Notes under the pieces: generated by a model
What the model was told of the DNA's origin: nothing
Database searches by the model: none
The model's input: the letters and a program-made list of their open reading frames with translations, nothing else
Translations under genes and position numbers: made by a program
Assembly (NCBI GenBank): GCA_910583875.1
Contig: CAJTXT010000005.1
Coordinates: 62,001-126,000 of the forward strand
Length of the DNA: 64,000 nucleotides
Source: an uncultured Vampirovibrio sp.
GTDB lineage: Bacteria > Cyanobacteriota > Vampirovibrionia > Gastranaerophilales > Gastranaerophilaceae
Reading direction: 5' to 3'
Shown: positions 1 to 9,776 of the stretch, piece after piece
Layout of the letters: every line of letters starts with the position of its first letter
How positions within the stretch are numbered: position 1 is the first letter of the stretch

Positions 1-1
1 A

Positions 2-1465
2 AAGAAAAAACCTATCTTAGCATTAAAATCAGGCAGAAGCGCAGCAGGTGCAAGTGCAGCTTCATCTCACACAGGTTCTTTAGCAGGTGCAGATAAAGCA
101 GCTGCAGCATTATTAAAACAATCTGGTGTTATTAGAGAATTTTCTTTGAAAAACTTATTCGCTAACGCGAAAGCATTCTCTAACTGTCCAATTCCACAAG
201 GCAACAGAGTTGCTATTATTACAAACTCAGGCGGACCTGGTATTATGGCAACAGATGCTATCTGCGAAAGCGGTATGCAAATGGCAAAAATTACTGATGA
301 AACAAAAGAAAAATTAAGAAGCTTCTTACCTTCTGCTGCATCAGTTAAAAACCCAATCGATATGATTGCTTCAGCTCCTATTGAACACTATACTCAAACA
401 TTAGAAACAGTTATTGCTGATGAAAATGTTGATATGATTATGGTTATTTACTTACCATTCTTAGGTTTAAAAGATATTGATGTAGCTCATGCATTAATGG
501 AAATTAAAGCTAAAAACCCAACAAAACCAATCGTTGGTGTATTTATGACAACAAGCGACTTCTTCACAAAAATTTCAAATATGGAAGTTAACATGCCATT
601 CTATATGTATGCTGAAGAAGCTGCAGAAGCTTTATTGAGATTAGACGAACAAAGACAATGGATGGCTAAACCAGCTGGTAAAGTTCCTTGTTATGATGTT
701 GACAGAGCAAAAGCTGCTGCAATTATTAAACAATCAATTGATGAAGGCAGAGCTCAATTAACAACTCGTGAATCTATTGATGTATTAGATGCTTACGGTA
801 TCAGAGTTTGTAAATCAGGCTTTGCTACAAATATAGATGAAGTTGTAACAGTTGGTAATTCAATCGGATACCCTGTTGTTATGAAAATGACATCTAAAAC
901 AACATCTCACAAAACAGATGTTGGCGGTGTAAGAGTTAACATTCAATCAGAAGAACAATTAAGAGCTGAATATAACGATTTAATCGCTAAATTAACTGAA
1001 AAAGGTTTAATTGACGGTTTAGAAGGTGTTATTATTCAAGAAATGGTTAAAGGTAACCGTGAAATGGTTTGCGGTATTGCTACAGACCCACAATACGGAC
1101 CAATGATGATGTTCGGTCTTGGCGGTGTATTCGTTGAAGTTATGAAAGACGTAACTTTCAGAATTGCTCCTTTAACAGATGTTGATGCTGATGAAATGAT
1201 TAAATCAGTTAAAGCTTATAAATTACTTCAAGGTGCAAGAGGAACAACTCCTGCTCAAATGGAACAAATTCAAGAAACTTTATTAAGACTTTCTCAATTA
1301 GTAACAGATTTCAAATTCATTGATGAATTAGATATCAACCCATTATTAGTTTCTGAAAAAACTGGTGAAGGTATTGCAGTTGATGGTCGTATTAAAGTAA
1401 GACTTGAAGAAGCAAAAGCAGCTATAGCTGATTGCTGTACTTGCGGATGTTCTTGCAACTGCTAA
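2..1465 (+). CDS. ADP-forming acetyl/acyl-CoA synthetase (alpha-beta fusion), 5' truncated
   Basis: The reading frame is open from base 2, so the gene starts before the window. The first codons give the CoA-ligase segment with SGRSAAGASAASSHTG and SLAG. In this family the His of SHTG is the phosphorylated catalytic residue. The C-terminal half is an ATP-grasp domain (about codons 240-470, with EMVKGNREMVCG and FGLGGVFVEVMKDV). The enzyme makes ATP from acyl-CoA, ADP and phosphate, as in acetate-forming fermenters. The N-terminal CoA-binding Rossmann domain must lie upstream. An oddity is the C-terminus: after the normal domain end the protein finishes in a ten-residue tail with six cysteines, CCTCGCSCNC. 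The family is clear; the acyl substrate is not. Confidence 0.9.
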   Translation, partial: KKKPILALKSGRSAAGASAASSHTGSLAGADKAAAALLKQSGVIREFSLKNLFANAKAFSNCPIPQGNRVAIITNSGGPGIMATDAICESGMQMAKITDETKEKLRSFLPSAASVKNPIDMIASAPIEHYTQTLETVIADENVDMIMVIYLPFLGLKDIDVAHALMEIKAKNPTKPIVGVFMTTSDFFTKISNMEVNMPFYMYAEEAAEALLRLDEQRQWMAKPAGKVPCYDVDRAKAAAIIKQSIDEGRAQLTTRESIDVLDAYGIRVCKSGFATNIDEVVTVGNSIGYPVVMKMTSKTTSHKTDVGGVRVNIQSEEQLRAEYNDLIAKLTEKGLIDGLEGVIIQEMVKGNREMVCGIATDPQYGPMMMFGLGGVFVEVMKDVTFRIAPLTDVDADEMIKSVKAYKLLQGARGTTPAQMEQIQETLLRLSQLVTDFKFIDELDINPLLVSEKTGEGIAVDGRIKVRLEEAKAAIADCCTCGCSCNC

Positions 1466-1483
1466 TTGAATAGTTAATAATAA

Positions 1484-1524
1484 TAGTTATAGGCTGGGAT
1501 TTATATATAAGTTCCAGCCTAACT
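1484..1524 (+). terminator. Possible hairpin terminator after the acyl-CoA synthetase
   Basis: A stem formed by AGGCTGG and CCAGCCT, extended by TAGTTA/TAACTA, lies about 20 nt after the stop. There is no clean T-run behind it, so factor-independent termination is uncertain. Confidence 0.4.
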
Positions 1525-1526
1525 AT

Positions 1527-1881
1527 ATTCAAAACAACATTATTATCTTATTCTGAACTTGTTTGACTATTTTTCAGAAATCTTTAATTTTTTGAAAAAT
1601 GTCTGATTTACCACAGTGTGTTTGATTTATGTATTACATTTGCAAGCTGGTAAGATGCTAAAACAAGTTCAGCATGACAGGAAATTACAGATTTTGAAAA
1701 AAATAGTCAAACAATTTGTTGTCACCCTGAACTTGTTTCAGGGTCTTACAATTGGTAAGATTCCGTGGGAAACCAGACATTTTTCACAAAATCAAAGATT
1801 TTGGAAAAAGTAGTCAAACAAGTTCGGAATGACATTATGACTACATTCTGAGTATGTTTATTGTAAATTTCTATATAATTC
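1527..1881. repeat. MITE-like repeat, copy 1 (compound, decayed on the left)
   Basis: This fills the gene-free stretch 1466-1890. The right end carries the terminal repeat TTGTAAATTTCTATATAATT. Inside are three units of the palindromic motif with GAACTTGTTTC at its centre, in CCCTG.., ATGCT.. and TTCCG.. versions. Two of them hold the nested module containing AAATGTCTG. Short open frames here are not genes. Confidence 0.75.
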
Positions 1882-1890
1882 TCAAAATAA

Positions 1891-2277
1891 TTATACTTTT
1901 ATAGACAATAAAAAAATAATCTGTTTTCCATAAAGAAGCAAACCAACAACCACACTCATACATGCAACAAGCAATACCATGCCGGCAGACATATCCTTCG
2001 CCATTTCCACAAGTTTGGAATAATTATTTTTGTATGTTGCATCAAGCGTAAATTCTATAACAGAATTTATTAGTTCACAGATTAAAACTAATGTAATCAT
2101 AACTAATAAAATACAAATATCAGTTATAGTAAAACGTAAAATCAAAGCAGAAATAACAACTAAAAACGAAATTAAGACTTCAATTCTAAAATTTCTTTGT
2201 GAACATACTGCAAGCTTCAATCCATGTATTGCATTGGAAATACTTTCTATAACACCTGATGATTTAAACTTTGTCAT
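1891..2277 (-). CDS. dgkA: Diacylglycerol/undecaprenol kinase
   Basis: This is a 128-residue membrane protein of the DgkA family, which phosphorylates a lipid alcohol (diacylglycerol or undecaprenol) at the inner membrane. The family signature is visible: CELINSVIEFTLDA for the Glu/Asn active-site helix and AKDMSAGMVLL for the second conserved block. Three hydrophobic helices lie at about residues 33-52, 54-72 and 95-125. The length is normal for the Gram-positive/cyanobacterial type. The start overlaps the end of ybeY by 4 nt, so the genes are translationally coupled, and pgpH-ybeY-dgkA is a common conserved order. Substrate preference cannot be read from sequence. Confidence 0.88.
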   Translation of the reverse strand: MTKFKSSGVIESISNAIHGLKLAVCSQRNFRIEVLISFLVVISALILRFTITDICILLVMITLVLICELINSVIEFTLDATYKNNYSKLVEMAKDMSAGMVLLVACMSVVVGLLLYGKQIIFLLSIKV

Positions 2278-2774
2278 AATACAATTGCCTTTGCTTTATT
2301 CTGATTTTCAACCATAAAATTGTATTCTTCTTCACTTTGGTGGTCAAAACCTAATAAATGTAATACTCCATGAGATACTAAATAATACAATTCATCAAAG
2401 AAAGTTACATTATTCTCTTTTGATTGTTCTTCTATTTTATCTAATGAAACAATAATTTCACCTAAATTTATTTCACCGTCAAATATATATCTTTCTTCCT
2501 CTGGAGAATCAGCAAACATTGCAAAAGTAATAACATCAGTTGGTGAATCTTTATGGCGGTATTCTTTGTTTATTCTATGGATTTCTTCATTATTTACAAA
2601 TACAATATCAAAACTAACAACATCATATTTATATTTATTTAAGCAGGAATTCGACATAATAGCATTATCTTTAAAGATATAATCAGTCATCTTCACAATA
2701 TTATTGTGAACCATAACTTCATCTATATCATAATCTTCATAAGTATTTTCAAGAAAAATATTTAAATTAGTCAT
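2274..2774 (-). CDS. ybeY: Endoribonuclease YbeY (16S rRNA maturation)
   Basis: This is a 166-residue zinc metalloprotein needed for 16S rRNA 3'-end processing and ribosome quality control. The three-histidine zinc motif appears as SHGVLHLLGFDH near residues 134-145, preceded by the family segment with RHKDSPTDVITFA. It overlaps pgpH upstream by 8 nt and dgkA downstream by 4 nt, forming one minus-strand operon. The N-terminus is slightly longer than typical, with an acidic stretch. Nothing else is unusual. Confidence 0.93.
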   Translation of the reverse strand: MTNLNIFLENTYEDYDIDEVMVHNNIVKMTDYIFKDNAIMSNSCLNKYKYDVVSFDIVFVNNEEIHRINKEYRHKDSPTDVITFAMFADSPEEERYIFDGEINLGEIIVSLDKIEEQSKENNVTFFDELYYLVSHGVLHLLGFDHQSEEEYNFMVENQNKAKAIVL

Positions 2775-4878
2775 CTTTTTCCTGCTTCAATTTTTCTTTT
2801 TTCTGAATATCTTCAATAGCTTCTTGATATTTAATTCTTTTATGGAATACGCTTCTAAGTACACGAGAAAGTGTTGCAGCAATAACTTTAATATCTTTTA
2901 AAGTTAAAGGGCTGTCTGAAAGTTGGTTATCTTTTAATCTATCTTGAATAATTTTATCAATTAACTTATCAATTTCTTCTTGAGTATGGTCTTTCAAAGT
3001 TCTTGAAGCAGATTCAACCGCATCTGCAATCATTAAAATAGCTGTTTCTTTTGTATTCGGTTTTGGACCTGTATAACGGAATTGTTCTTCCTTAACGTTT
3101 TCAACACCTTCTTGAGCTACTGCTTGATTATAGAAATAACTTGCAAGAGAGTCGCCATGGTGCTGCAGCATAAAATCTTGAATAACTTCTGGTATATGAT
3201 ATTCTTTTGCAAGTGTAATGCCATCTTTAGTATGAGAAGTAATAACCATTTTACTTGAACGAGGAGTTAATTTCTCATGAGGATTTTCTATTCCGCTATA
3301 AGTTTGGTTCTCAACAAAGAATAGGGGTCTTACAATTTTACCAACGTCGTGATACAAAGCGCCAACCCTTGCCAATATTGGGTCTGCACCTATTGCTTCC
3401 GCAGCAGATTCAGCCAGATTTGACACTCTTAAACTATGTTCAAAAGTTCCTGGAGCTGCTTCATGCAACTTTTTAAGTAAAGGCTGATTATAATCTCCAA
3501 GTTCCGCTAAACCAAATGTTGTAACAACTTTAAATGTATTTTCTAATATAGGTATCATCCCAAGTGCAAAAATGCCCGAGAAAAATCCGTTTAATATACC
3601 TGCACAAATATCTTGTCCTAATCTTCCAATACCAAGGTCATAATATACGCAAAGGATAATTAAAACCATAGCTAATGAAGTATAAAGTCCGACTTTTATC
3701 AAATCAAATCTTCTTGAATATTTTATAGTTGTCATTCCTATTGTTGAAACAATTACTGATAATATAAATACAGACATTGCCAAAGCCGAAAACTGTAAGG
3801 ACAACGTTATGATTGTAAGCAAGGTAACTGTTATAAAAAATGATGTTCTGGAATTTAAAAATACTGATAATATTATTGCAAAGAATGGAAAAGGTAATAT
3901 AAATACAGACCATGTTGGCGGTAATAATACAGATAATACTGAAATAAAAACAGCTAATGATGCAACAATTGATAAATGTCTGCGGTTTAAAAACTTAGGT
4001 TCAAATGCCTTTAAATAGTAAACTACTGAAAAAATACCAATACCAACAAGACATAAAATACCTAAAATTCCAAGATAGTTTATTCGTTGAATATTATATC
4101 CAACTTTTATTAAAGCTTCTTTTTTTACCGGTGTTACAGGTTCACCTGTTTTTACAATAACATCACCTTTATTAAAACGAACCATTATCGGAGTTATATT
4201 ATCACGTGCATTCTTCCTTGCCATTTCAGTAGCAGCTTCATCAACAATCATATTAGGTACAATTACTTGTTCCAATAAAGCTATTACTACTTTTGTATTA
4301 TTATTTGTTGTATTTGTTTCTACATTTCTTCTTATAATTTTCGCTAATGTATTTTCTTCAAAATCTTTTTCTGTAATACCTTCATTTAACACAGAATCCA
4401 ATGTTTTTTGAGAGGCTTCAAAAACTTTATTTAATATATCTTCATTAGCATTTAAGAAAAATGAAAAAACAAATGATTTATATGAAGATTCAGGTATATC
4501 AAACAGAACAGCTAAATTACTTCGTTTTTCTTCTTCTGTATTGTTACTGTTACGAATTTTTTTAACTTCTTCTATAATCTCATTTAAGTTATTTTTTATA
4601 TATATATCATCCGCAGGAGAATAAACAAGACTTACCTTATTGGCAACTTCTATTCTTCTTTTTTCTGTTTTTATATTATCGGTTACTTCAATATCTTTAG
4701 TTGCTATTATAGTTTCTTTACTTATATTATTGCTGTCGACTATAGTTTGGAAAAAGAAGTATTTTGAAACCAATATTCCGGTAAATATAAAGGTAAATAA
4801 TAAAATTAAAATAATATTTACTATAAATTTCGGCGACTTAAATCCTGTTAATTTCTTATTAATATCAAATTTTTTCAT
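2767..4878 (-). CDS. pgpH: 7TM-HD phosphohydrolase, cyclic-di-AMP phosphodiesterase PgpH/YqfF type
   Basis: This is a 703-residue membrane enzyme. Its order is an N-terminal membrane helix (about 17-39), an external 7TMR-HDED domain (about 45-260), a bundle of seven membrane helices (about 268-455) and a cytoplasmic HD domain. The HD motif LYHDVGKI falls near residue 509, and conserved partners appear as EHSLRVSNLAE before it and LQHHGDS after it. In Firmicutes this family hydrolyses c-di-AMP to pApA. Its place first in the pgpH-ybeY-dgkA operon matches the known gene order. No c-di-AMP cyclase is in this window, so the substrate is inferred from the family. The gene is divergent from the AsmA-like gene. 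Confidence 0.85.
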   Translation of the reverse strand: MKKFDINKKLTGFKSPKFIVNIILILLFTFIFTGILVSKYFFFQTIVDSNNISKETIIATKDIEVTDNIKTEKRRIEVANKVSLVYSPADDIYIKNNLNEIIEEVKKIRNSNNTEEEKRSNLAVLFDIPESSYKSFVFSFFLNANEDILNKVFEASQKTLDSVLNEGITEKDFEENTLAKIIRRNVETNTTNNNTKVVIALLEQVIVPNMIVDEAATEMARKNARDNITPIMVRFNKGDVIVKTGEPVTPVKKEALIKVGYNIQRINYLGILGILCLVGIGIFSVVYYLKAFEPKFLNRRHLSIVASLAVFISVLSVLLPPTWSVFILPFPFFAIILSVFLNSRTSFFITVTLLTIITLSLQFSALAMSVFILSVIVSTIGMTTIKYSRRFDLIKVGLYTSLAMVLIILCVYYDLGIGRLGQDICAGILNGFFSGIFALGMIPILENTFKVVTTFGLAELGDYNQPLLKKLHEAAPGTFEHSLRVSNLAESAAEAIGADPILARVGALYHDVGKIVRPLFFVENQTYSGIENPHEKLTPRSSKMVITSHTKDGITLAKEYHIPEVIQDFMLQHHGDSLASYFYNQAVAQEGVENVKEEQFRYTGPKPNTKETAILMIADAVESASRTLKDHTQEEIDKLIDKIIQDRLKDNQLSDSPLTLKDIKVIAATLSRVLRSVFHKRIKYQEAIEDIQKKEKLKQEKDD

Positions 4879-5029
4879 ATATAAACCGTTATTTTCTTTA
4901 CTTTATCCATTAATTTTACACCAATACAGTTGTATTTTGCAAATTTATTTGAACTTTTCTATTGTAAATAATATAATAATTAAAAGGGGATAAATCTTTT
5001 ATTACATATAGTTTGGTAAATTTTTCAAT

Positions 5030-8000
5030 ATGCAAATAAAAAATCGTTACTTAAAATTATTATTAAAACTGTTCATTGTAATTTCAATACTTGAAGGTAT
5101 ATACTTATTTGCTATTCCTCCTGTATTAAATAAATTTGCTAATACAAACTATATTAAAAATTTATTTGAACAAAAAACCAATGCAGAACTTGAATATTCA
5201 AAATTAAAATTTAAAACACATATAAAACCAAACCTAACAATAAAAGCTGCTAAAATTGAGATTTCAGATAAAGAAAATAATAATCCTGTTATTTATGCAG
5301 ATAATATTAATGCAAAAATAGCAATTTTACCTTTAATTTGCAAACATTTAAATATTAGAACTTTCTATGCAAATAACATTCAAATTAATGTTAATAAAGA
5401 TAAAGAAGGCAACTATAATCTTACAAAATTATTCCCTACAAAAGACAAGAAAAATTTTACATTAAAACTAACTAAAGCAAAAGTTAATGTTAATAATTTA
5501 AATATTAATTCAGTAGATGAACAATTAGACAATTCATTAAATATAAACGCAAAACCGTTTAATATTGGATATAAAAAGAAAAATTCAATAATAGATATAA
5601 AAACAAAAGGTCAAATCATTACAAATAATGAAAATAGTGATTTTGATATTAACTTAAAAACAAAGTTTCCATATGATTTTAAAAATTTTAATAAAGACCT
5701 TCTTCAAGGGAAATGTTATCTTTATAACATAAATTTAAACCCATTATTTCCATTAATAAAAGAGTATATTTATCCAAAAACAGACAAACTTGAAGGATTT
5801 ATTGATTTTATTCAAATTTCTGCTGATAATTCTAACGATAAAAATCAAATTATCATTAATACTCAGTTCAACAATTTGATTTTTAATAAGGAAAATTGGA
5901 AACACGCAGTTATTGCAAAGGGACAAAATAAATTTGATACAAATATAGAACTTTATAAAAATACAATTGATGTTAAATCTTTAAATTATAAGGCTGATAA
6001 AATCAATTTAAAAAGTGACGGTCAAATAAAACTTACAGAAAAACCGGAATTGGACATTAATGTAGAAGTAAAAGAATCAAGAGCTGAAAATATTGCATCT
6101 ATTCTGCCGCCTGATTTAGTACCTCAATATATGACGATTGAAAAAGTAAGAAACTACGGTGTTTTCGCTGATTTAAATGCAAAAGTAAATGTCAAAGGTA
6201 AAATTCCGCAGCCTGATATTACAGGTTATGTAAAAGGAAGAAACATTCATGTTTTAGATGAATCAATTAGAAATTTGCACAAAGGAAGTGTGGATATTAC
6301 CTTTGATAAAAGAATTTTAAATATGGATATAGATGTTAATCTTTTTGATAATCAGAATGCAAAAATAAAAGGTTACGTTTATATGTTTAGAGACGGAATA
6401 AATAATGTTACAGTTAAAACAACTGATAATATAGATTTTCCGCTTGCACAGAAAATAGTAGTTCCGGTAAGTAAAGTTTTTAACTTCCAGCTTGGACCAA
6501 TTCCTGAGATGAATATAACATCAGGAAAAGGTATTATAGATATTAACATCCAAGGCTCTATGGATTTCGTTAAAATTGACGGTTATTCCGCTTTTGATAA
6601 AGCTCAATTAACTTATAACGGACTATTTGGAGAAGTTAAAAACGGCAAAGGAAGACTGGATTTTAAAGACGACATTGTGCATTTTAAATCTGAACGCGCA
6701 TTTGTAAAACAAAATCCGTTAAATGTTGAAGGCAGAGTTAGGATTAACGATAATCTTAACTTTAACATTTCATCAGAACTTGCAGAAGGTAAAGACCTTC
6801 TTGAAATAATTAATAAAAGCGAACTTCTTAAAGACGTAAAAGAAGGACTTGCTATTATTACACAAGCAGAAGGTCCAACAAAAATTTCTGTTAATATGGC
6901 TGCAAAAATAGTTCCTGTTCCTTTTGGACATCCGCCATTACCGCCAGAAGAAGCATTTGAAGATATGAGGGTAAAAGGTTCCTTATATTTACTTGGAAAT
7001 TCTTGCAATATTGAGGGATTTTATACTCCAATCAATGATATAAAAGGAATTGTTGATTTTACCGAAACAATAGTAAATTTGAATAATTTAACTGGAACCT
7101 CTGGTACTTCACCAATAACAATAAACGGACAAATTATAAACGATTTAGAAACAAAAATACCCGATGTTGATGTAACTATAACAAGTAAAGCTGTGAATTT
7201 AAAAGATACTGTAAGGTTTTTAAGTAAGTCCTACTTGTATCCGGAAAATTATCCAGACTTATCGCCATTATATAATATAGCCTCTAAACACGATTTATAT
7301 TTTAAATATAAGGCTAAATCTATTGATTTCTTAACAGATAAAGCTTATGCTGTTATGAATATTGTTAATGATGATACCCAAAGTGCCTTAAAGGCAAAAT
7401 CTGGCAGAGTCATTATGGATAAAGCTAATGTTAAAATCGAAAACATAAAAGCAAACTTATATGATTCTACATTACATATTAATGGAGAAATTAAAAAAGT
7501 TGATACTTTAACTCCTATTTATAATTTAAATGTTAATGCAGATAAATTTAATCTTGTAAATTTAACAAATACAAAAAACTTAAAAATAGTTCCGGAAGAA
7601 ATAAATTGCATATTTGATCAATTTACTGACTATAAGGGTTATGCAGACATTAAACTTGAAGTAAAACAAAACATATTAAATGGAGCCGTAAAACTCTTTT
7701 CACCATCTTTTATACAAAAAAATACAAACATTCCATTTAAATTTGATGATTTTAATATCTTTTTAAATAAAGACAAAATTATTATAAATAATATGGCTGC
7801 AGAAATTGCAAAAATGCCATTTTATGGTGACATAACAATTTCAAATATATATGATAAAAAACCTAATATCGGCGGTTATTTGACTGCAAAATTAACTAAT
7901 GATTTTGCTCAAAATTATTTACCTGAACAATTAAAAAATAAAATAACGTTAATTGGTGATATAAGTACCTCTGCACGATTTAACGGAACACAAAATAATT

Positions 8001-9553
8001 TAACCATTACCCCCAAATTAACTCTTCAGCCGGAAGCGGATGTTATAATTGAAGGCATTAGCGTTGGAGAAACAAGTGATAAACGTGAATTTGATGGCAA
8101 TATTAGTATTACTCCTAATAAAATTATCATAAATAAACTTGATTATGTTAAATATGTTTCTTCTCAAAATAATAATGTTTATCCTATTTTATTCGCAAGA
8201 ACAAGCGGTAAATTTAATATCTTGAACGACAACATTATTGAACCTGAAGAATTTACATTAAAAACAAATAAAAATTTATCTGCAAAAGTTTTAAATGTCT
8301 TCTTAAAAAATCCTATTTTTAAACAAGGAACATTTAATTGTGACCTAAAATACAAATTTAACAAAGCCTCAAAACTTGCAAAACTTGAAGGAAATATGGA
8401 TTGCAGAAATCTTGATATTCCTCTATTTGATACTGTTATTAAAAATATAAAAGTTAATGCAAAAGATAATGATATAAATATTAATTTATTTGGATTCTTA
8501 ACAGATTCTAAAATTAATATTCAATCAATATTAGAAAATAATTTATACGAAAAACCCAAGGTACATTCATTAAAAATTTCGGCTGATAAAATTGATAATG
8601 ATAAATTGCTTCAAACTCTTTCAAAAACAAGAATAGCAATGAACACAAATAACGAAATTAAAAATATAGATTTATCAGGATTACATATTGAAAATGGATA
8701 TATGGAAATAAAAAAACTTATAATAAAATCTTTAATTGCAGAAGATTTTACAAGTAATTTTTCCATAAATAAGTCTGGTATTTTTTCAGCTAAAGATATG
8801 AATATAAAAGTCGGACAAGGCAACATCAAAGGCGAAATTTTATATAACTTAAACAATAATGAATTAGATGGAGATTTTGAACTAAAAGATGTTGATGCTA
8901 ACTATGTTGCTGAAACATTATTTGACGGTAAAAATCAAATATACGGTAATGCAGATGGTAAAATTGTATTAAATACAAAAGGCTTAACAGAAGAAGAAAG
9001 AATTAAGAATTTAAAAGGCTTTGTTTATTTTAATATTTCAGATGGAAGAATGCCGAAATTAGGTTCTCTTGAATATCTTTTAAGAGCAAGTAATATTATA
9101 AAAAGCGGTATAACAGGATTTACCATAAATAGCATTTTAGAACTATTAAATTTAGTAAAAACCGGATATTTCTCAAATATTAACGGAAGCTGCTCTATTG
9201 AAAACGGTATTGCAAAAGATATTGAAATTTTCTCAAAAGGTGAAAATCTAAGTTTATATATACATGGTTCTTATGATATTAGCAAAACAAGCGCTGATAT
9301 GGAAATTTTAGGAAAACTTTCAAGAAGAATTTCTACAATTTTTGGAAGTGTTGGTAATACTTCATTAAATACCTTCTTTAAATTAATCCCTGGTATTTCA
9401 ATGCTTGATTTTAGCAGAAAGAACTTTATTGAAGATGTTGAAAAAATACCTTCGTTTACAAACGGAGACTATGATTCAAGAGTATTCCAAGCAATTATTA
9501 ACGGGAATATTAATGAATCTGGTTATGTTCAAAGTTTTAAATGGGTAAAATAA
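5030..9553 (+). CDS. AsmA/YhdP-like giant envelope protein
   Basis: This 1507-residue protein has one N-terminal membrane helix (about 10-30) followed by a very long region of alternating beta-strand character, rich in Asn, Lys and Ile. The C-terminal block (about 1310-1490, with FVYFNISDGRMPKLGSLEYL) matches the conserved C-terminal region of the AsmA/TamB/YhdP superfamily. Those proteins form long grooved bridges that carry phospholipids between inner and outer membrane. The start at 5030 has only a weak ribosome site. The gene stands alone, divergent from pgpH. Its stop codon lies inside the left arm of a long hairpin. The exact subfamily is uncertain. Confidence 0.75.
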   Translation: MQIKNRYLKLLLKLFIVISILEGIYLFAIPPVLNKFANTNYIKNLFEQKTNAELEYSKLKFKTHIKPNLTIKAAKIEISDKENNNPVIYADNINAKIAILPLICKHLNIRTFYANNIQINVNKDKEGNYNLTKLFPTKDKKNFTLKLTKAKVNVNNLNINSVDEQLDNSLNINAKPFNIGYKKKNSIIDIKTKGQIITNNENSDFDINLKTKFPYDFKNFNKDLLQGKCYLYNINLNPLFPLIKEYIYPKTDKLEGFIDFIQISADNSNDKNQIIINTQFNNLIFNKENWKHAVIAKGQNKFDTNIELYKNTIDVKSLNYKADKINLKSDGQIKLTEKPELDINVEVKESRAENIASILPPDLVPQYMTIEKVRNYGVFADLNAKVNVKGKIPQPDITGYVKGRNIHVLDESIRNLHKGSVDITFDKRILNMDIDVNLFDNQNAKIKGYVYMFRDGINNVTVKTTDNIDFPLAQKIVVPVSKVFNFQLGPIPEMNITSGKGIIDINIQGSMDFVKIDGYSAFDKAQLTYNGLFGEVKNGKGRLDFKDDIVHFKSERAFVKQNPLNVEGRVRINDNLNFNISSELAEGKDLLEIINKSELLKDVKEGLAIITQAEGPTKISVNMAAKIVPVPFGHPPLPPEEAFEDMRVKGSLYLLGNSCNIEGFYTPINDIKGIVDFTETIVNLNNLTGTSGTSPITINGQIINDLETKIPDVDVTITSKAVNLKDTVRFLSKSYLYPENYPDLSPLYNIASKHDLYFKYKAKSIDFLTDKAYAVMNIVNDDTQSALKAKSGRVIMDKANVKIENIKANLYDSTLHINGEIKKVDTLTPIYNLNVNADKFNLVNLTNTKNLKIVPEEINCIFDQFTDYKGYADIKLEVKQNILNGAVKLFSPSFIQKNTNIPFKFDDFNIFLNKDKIIINNMAAEIAKMPFYGDITISNIYDKKPNIGGYLTAKLTNDFAQNYLPEQLKNKITLIGDISTSARFNGTQNNLTITPKLTLQPEADVIIEGISVGETSDKREFDGNISITPNKIIINKLDYVKYVSSQNNNVYPILFARTSGKFNILNDNIIEPEEFTLKTNKNLSAKVLNVFLKNPIFKQGTFNCDLKYKFNKASKLAKLEGNMDCRNLDIPLFDTVIKNIKVNAKDNDININLFGFLTDSKINIQSILENNLYEKPKVHSLKISADKIDNDKLLQTLSKTRIAMNTNNEIKNIDLSGLHIENGYMEIKKLIIKSLIAEDFTSNFSINKSGIFSAKDMNIKVGQGNIKGEILYNLNNNELDGDFELKDVDANYVAETLFDGKNQIYGNADGKIVLNTKGLTEEERIKNLKGFVYFNISDGRMPKLGSLEYLLRASNIIKSGITGFTINSILELLNLVKTGYFSNINGSCSIENGIAKDIEIFSKGENLSLYIHGSYDISKTSADMEILGKLSRRISTIFGSVGNTSLNTFFKLIPGISMLDFSRKNFIEDVEKIPSFTNGDYDSRVFQAIINGNINESGYVQSFKWVK

Positions 9554-9654
9554 ATGAAATAGCAAAAAATATTTGTTTTTAACGGCATTGTTTTTAGGAA
9601 CCGCGAAAACACAGGCGTTAAAAACAAATATTTTTTGCTATTTCATTTATTTTA
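9546..9654 (+). repeat. Stop-codon hairpin with conserved core, copy A
   Basis: The left arm 9546-9584 and right arm 9616-9654 are 39-bp perfect complements. The left arm begins in the last codons of the AsmA-like gene and contains its TAA. The 31-nt centre (9585-9615) carries the shared core ATTGTTTTTAGGAA-C-CGCGAAAACACA, read in the sense of the gene. It probably acts as an RNA 3'-end hairpin or terminator. Confidence 0.85.
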
Positions 9655-9671
9655 TTTTTATAATATTGAAA

Positions 9672-9776
9672 AAAATTTGAAACAGGGTAAAGAAAAAACT
9701 ATTAGACGCCTGTGTTTTCGCGGTTCCTAAAAACAATGCCGTCTAATAGTTTTTTCTTTACCTTGTTTTAAATTTT
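9672..9776 (-). repeat. Stop-codon hairpin with conserved core, copy B
   Basis: The arms 9672-9708 and 9740-9776 pair over 37 bp with two G-T type mismatches. The arm ends on the base just before the stop codon of the Spy-like gene (9777-9779, minus strand). The core is identical to copy A, again in the sense of the adjacent gene. The arms share no sequence with copy A. Confidence 0.85.

Noticed and set aside
1616..1813. Short ORF encoding about 65 residues
   Set aside because: It lies wholly inside a MITE-like repeat, and the same sequence recurs elsewhere in other frames.
9546..9776. Integron attC sites
   Set aside because: attC sites conserve the outer ends of the palindrome and lack a shared centre; here the centre is conserved, arms begin at stop codons, and no integrase is present.
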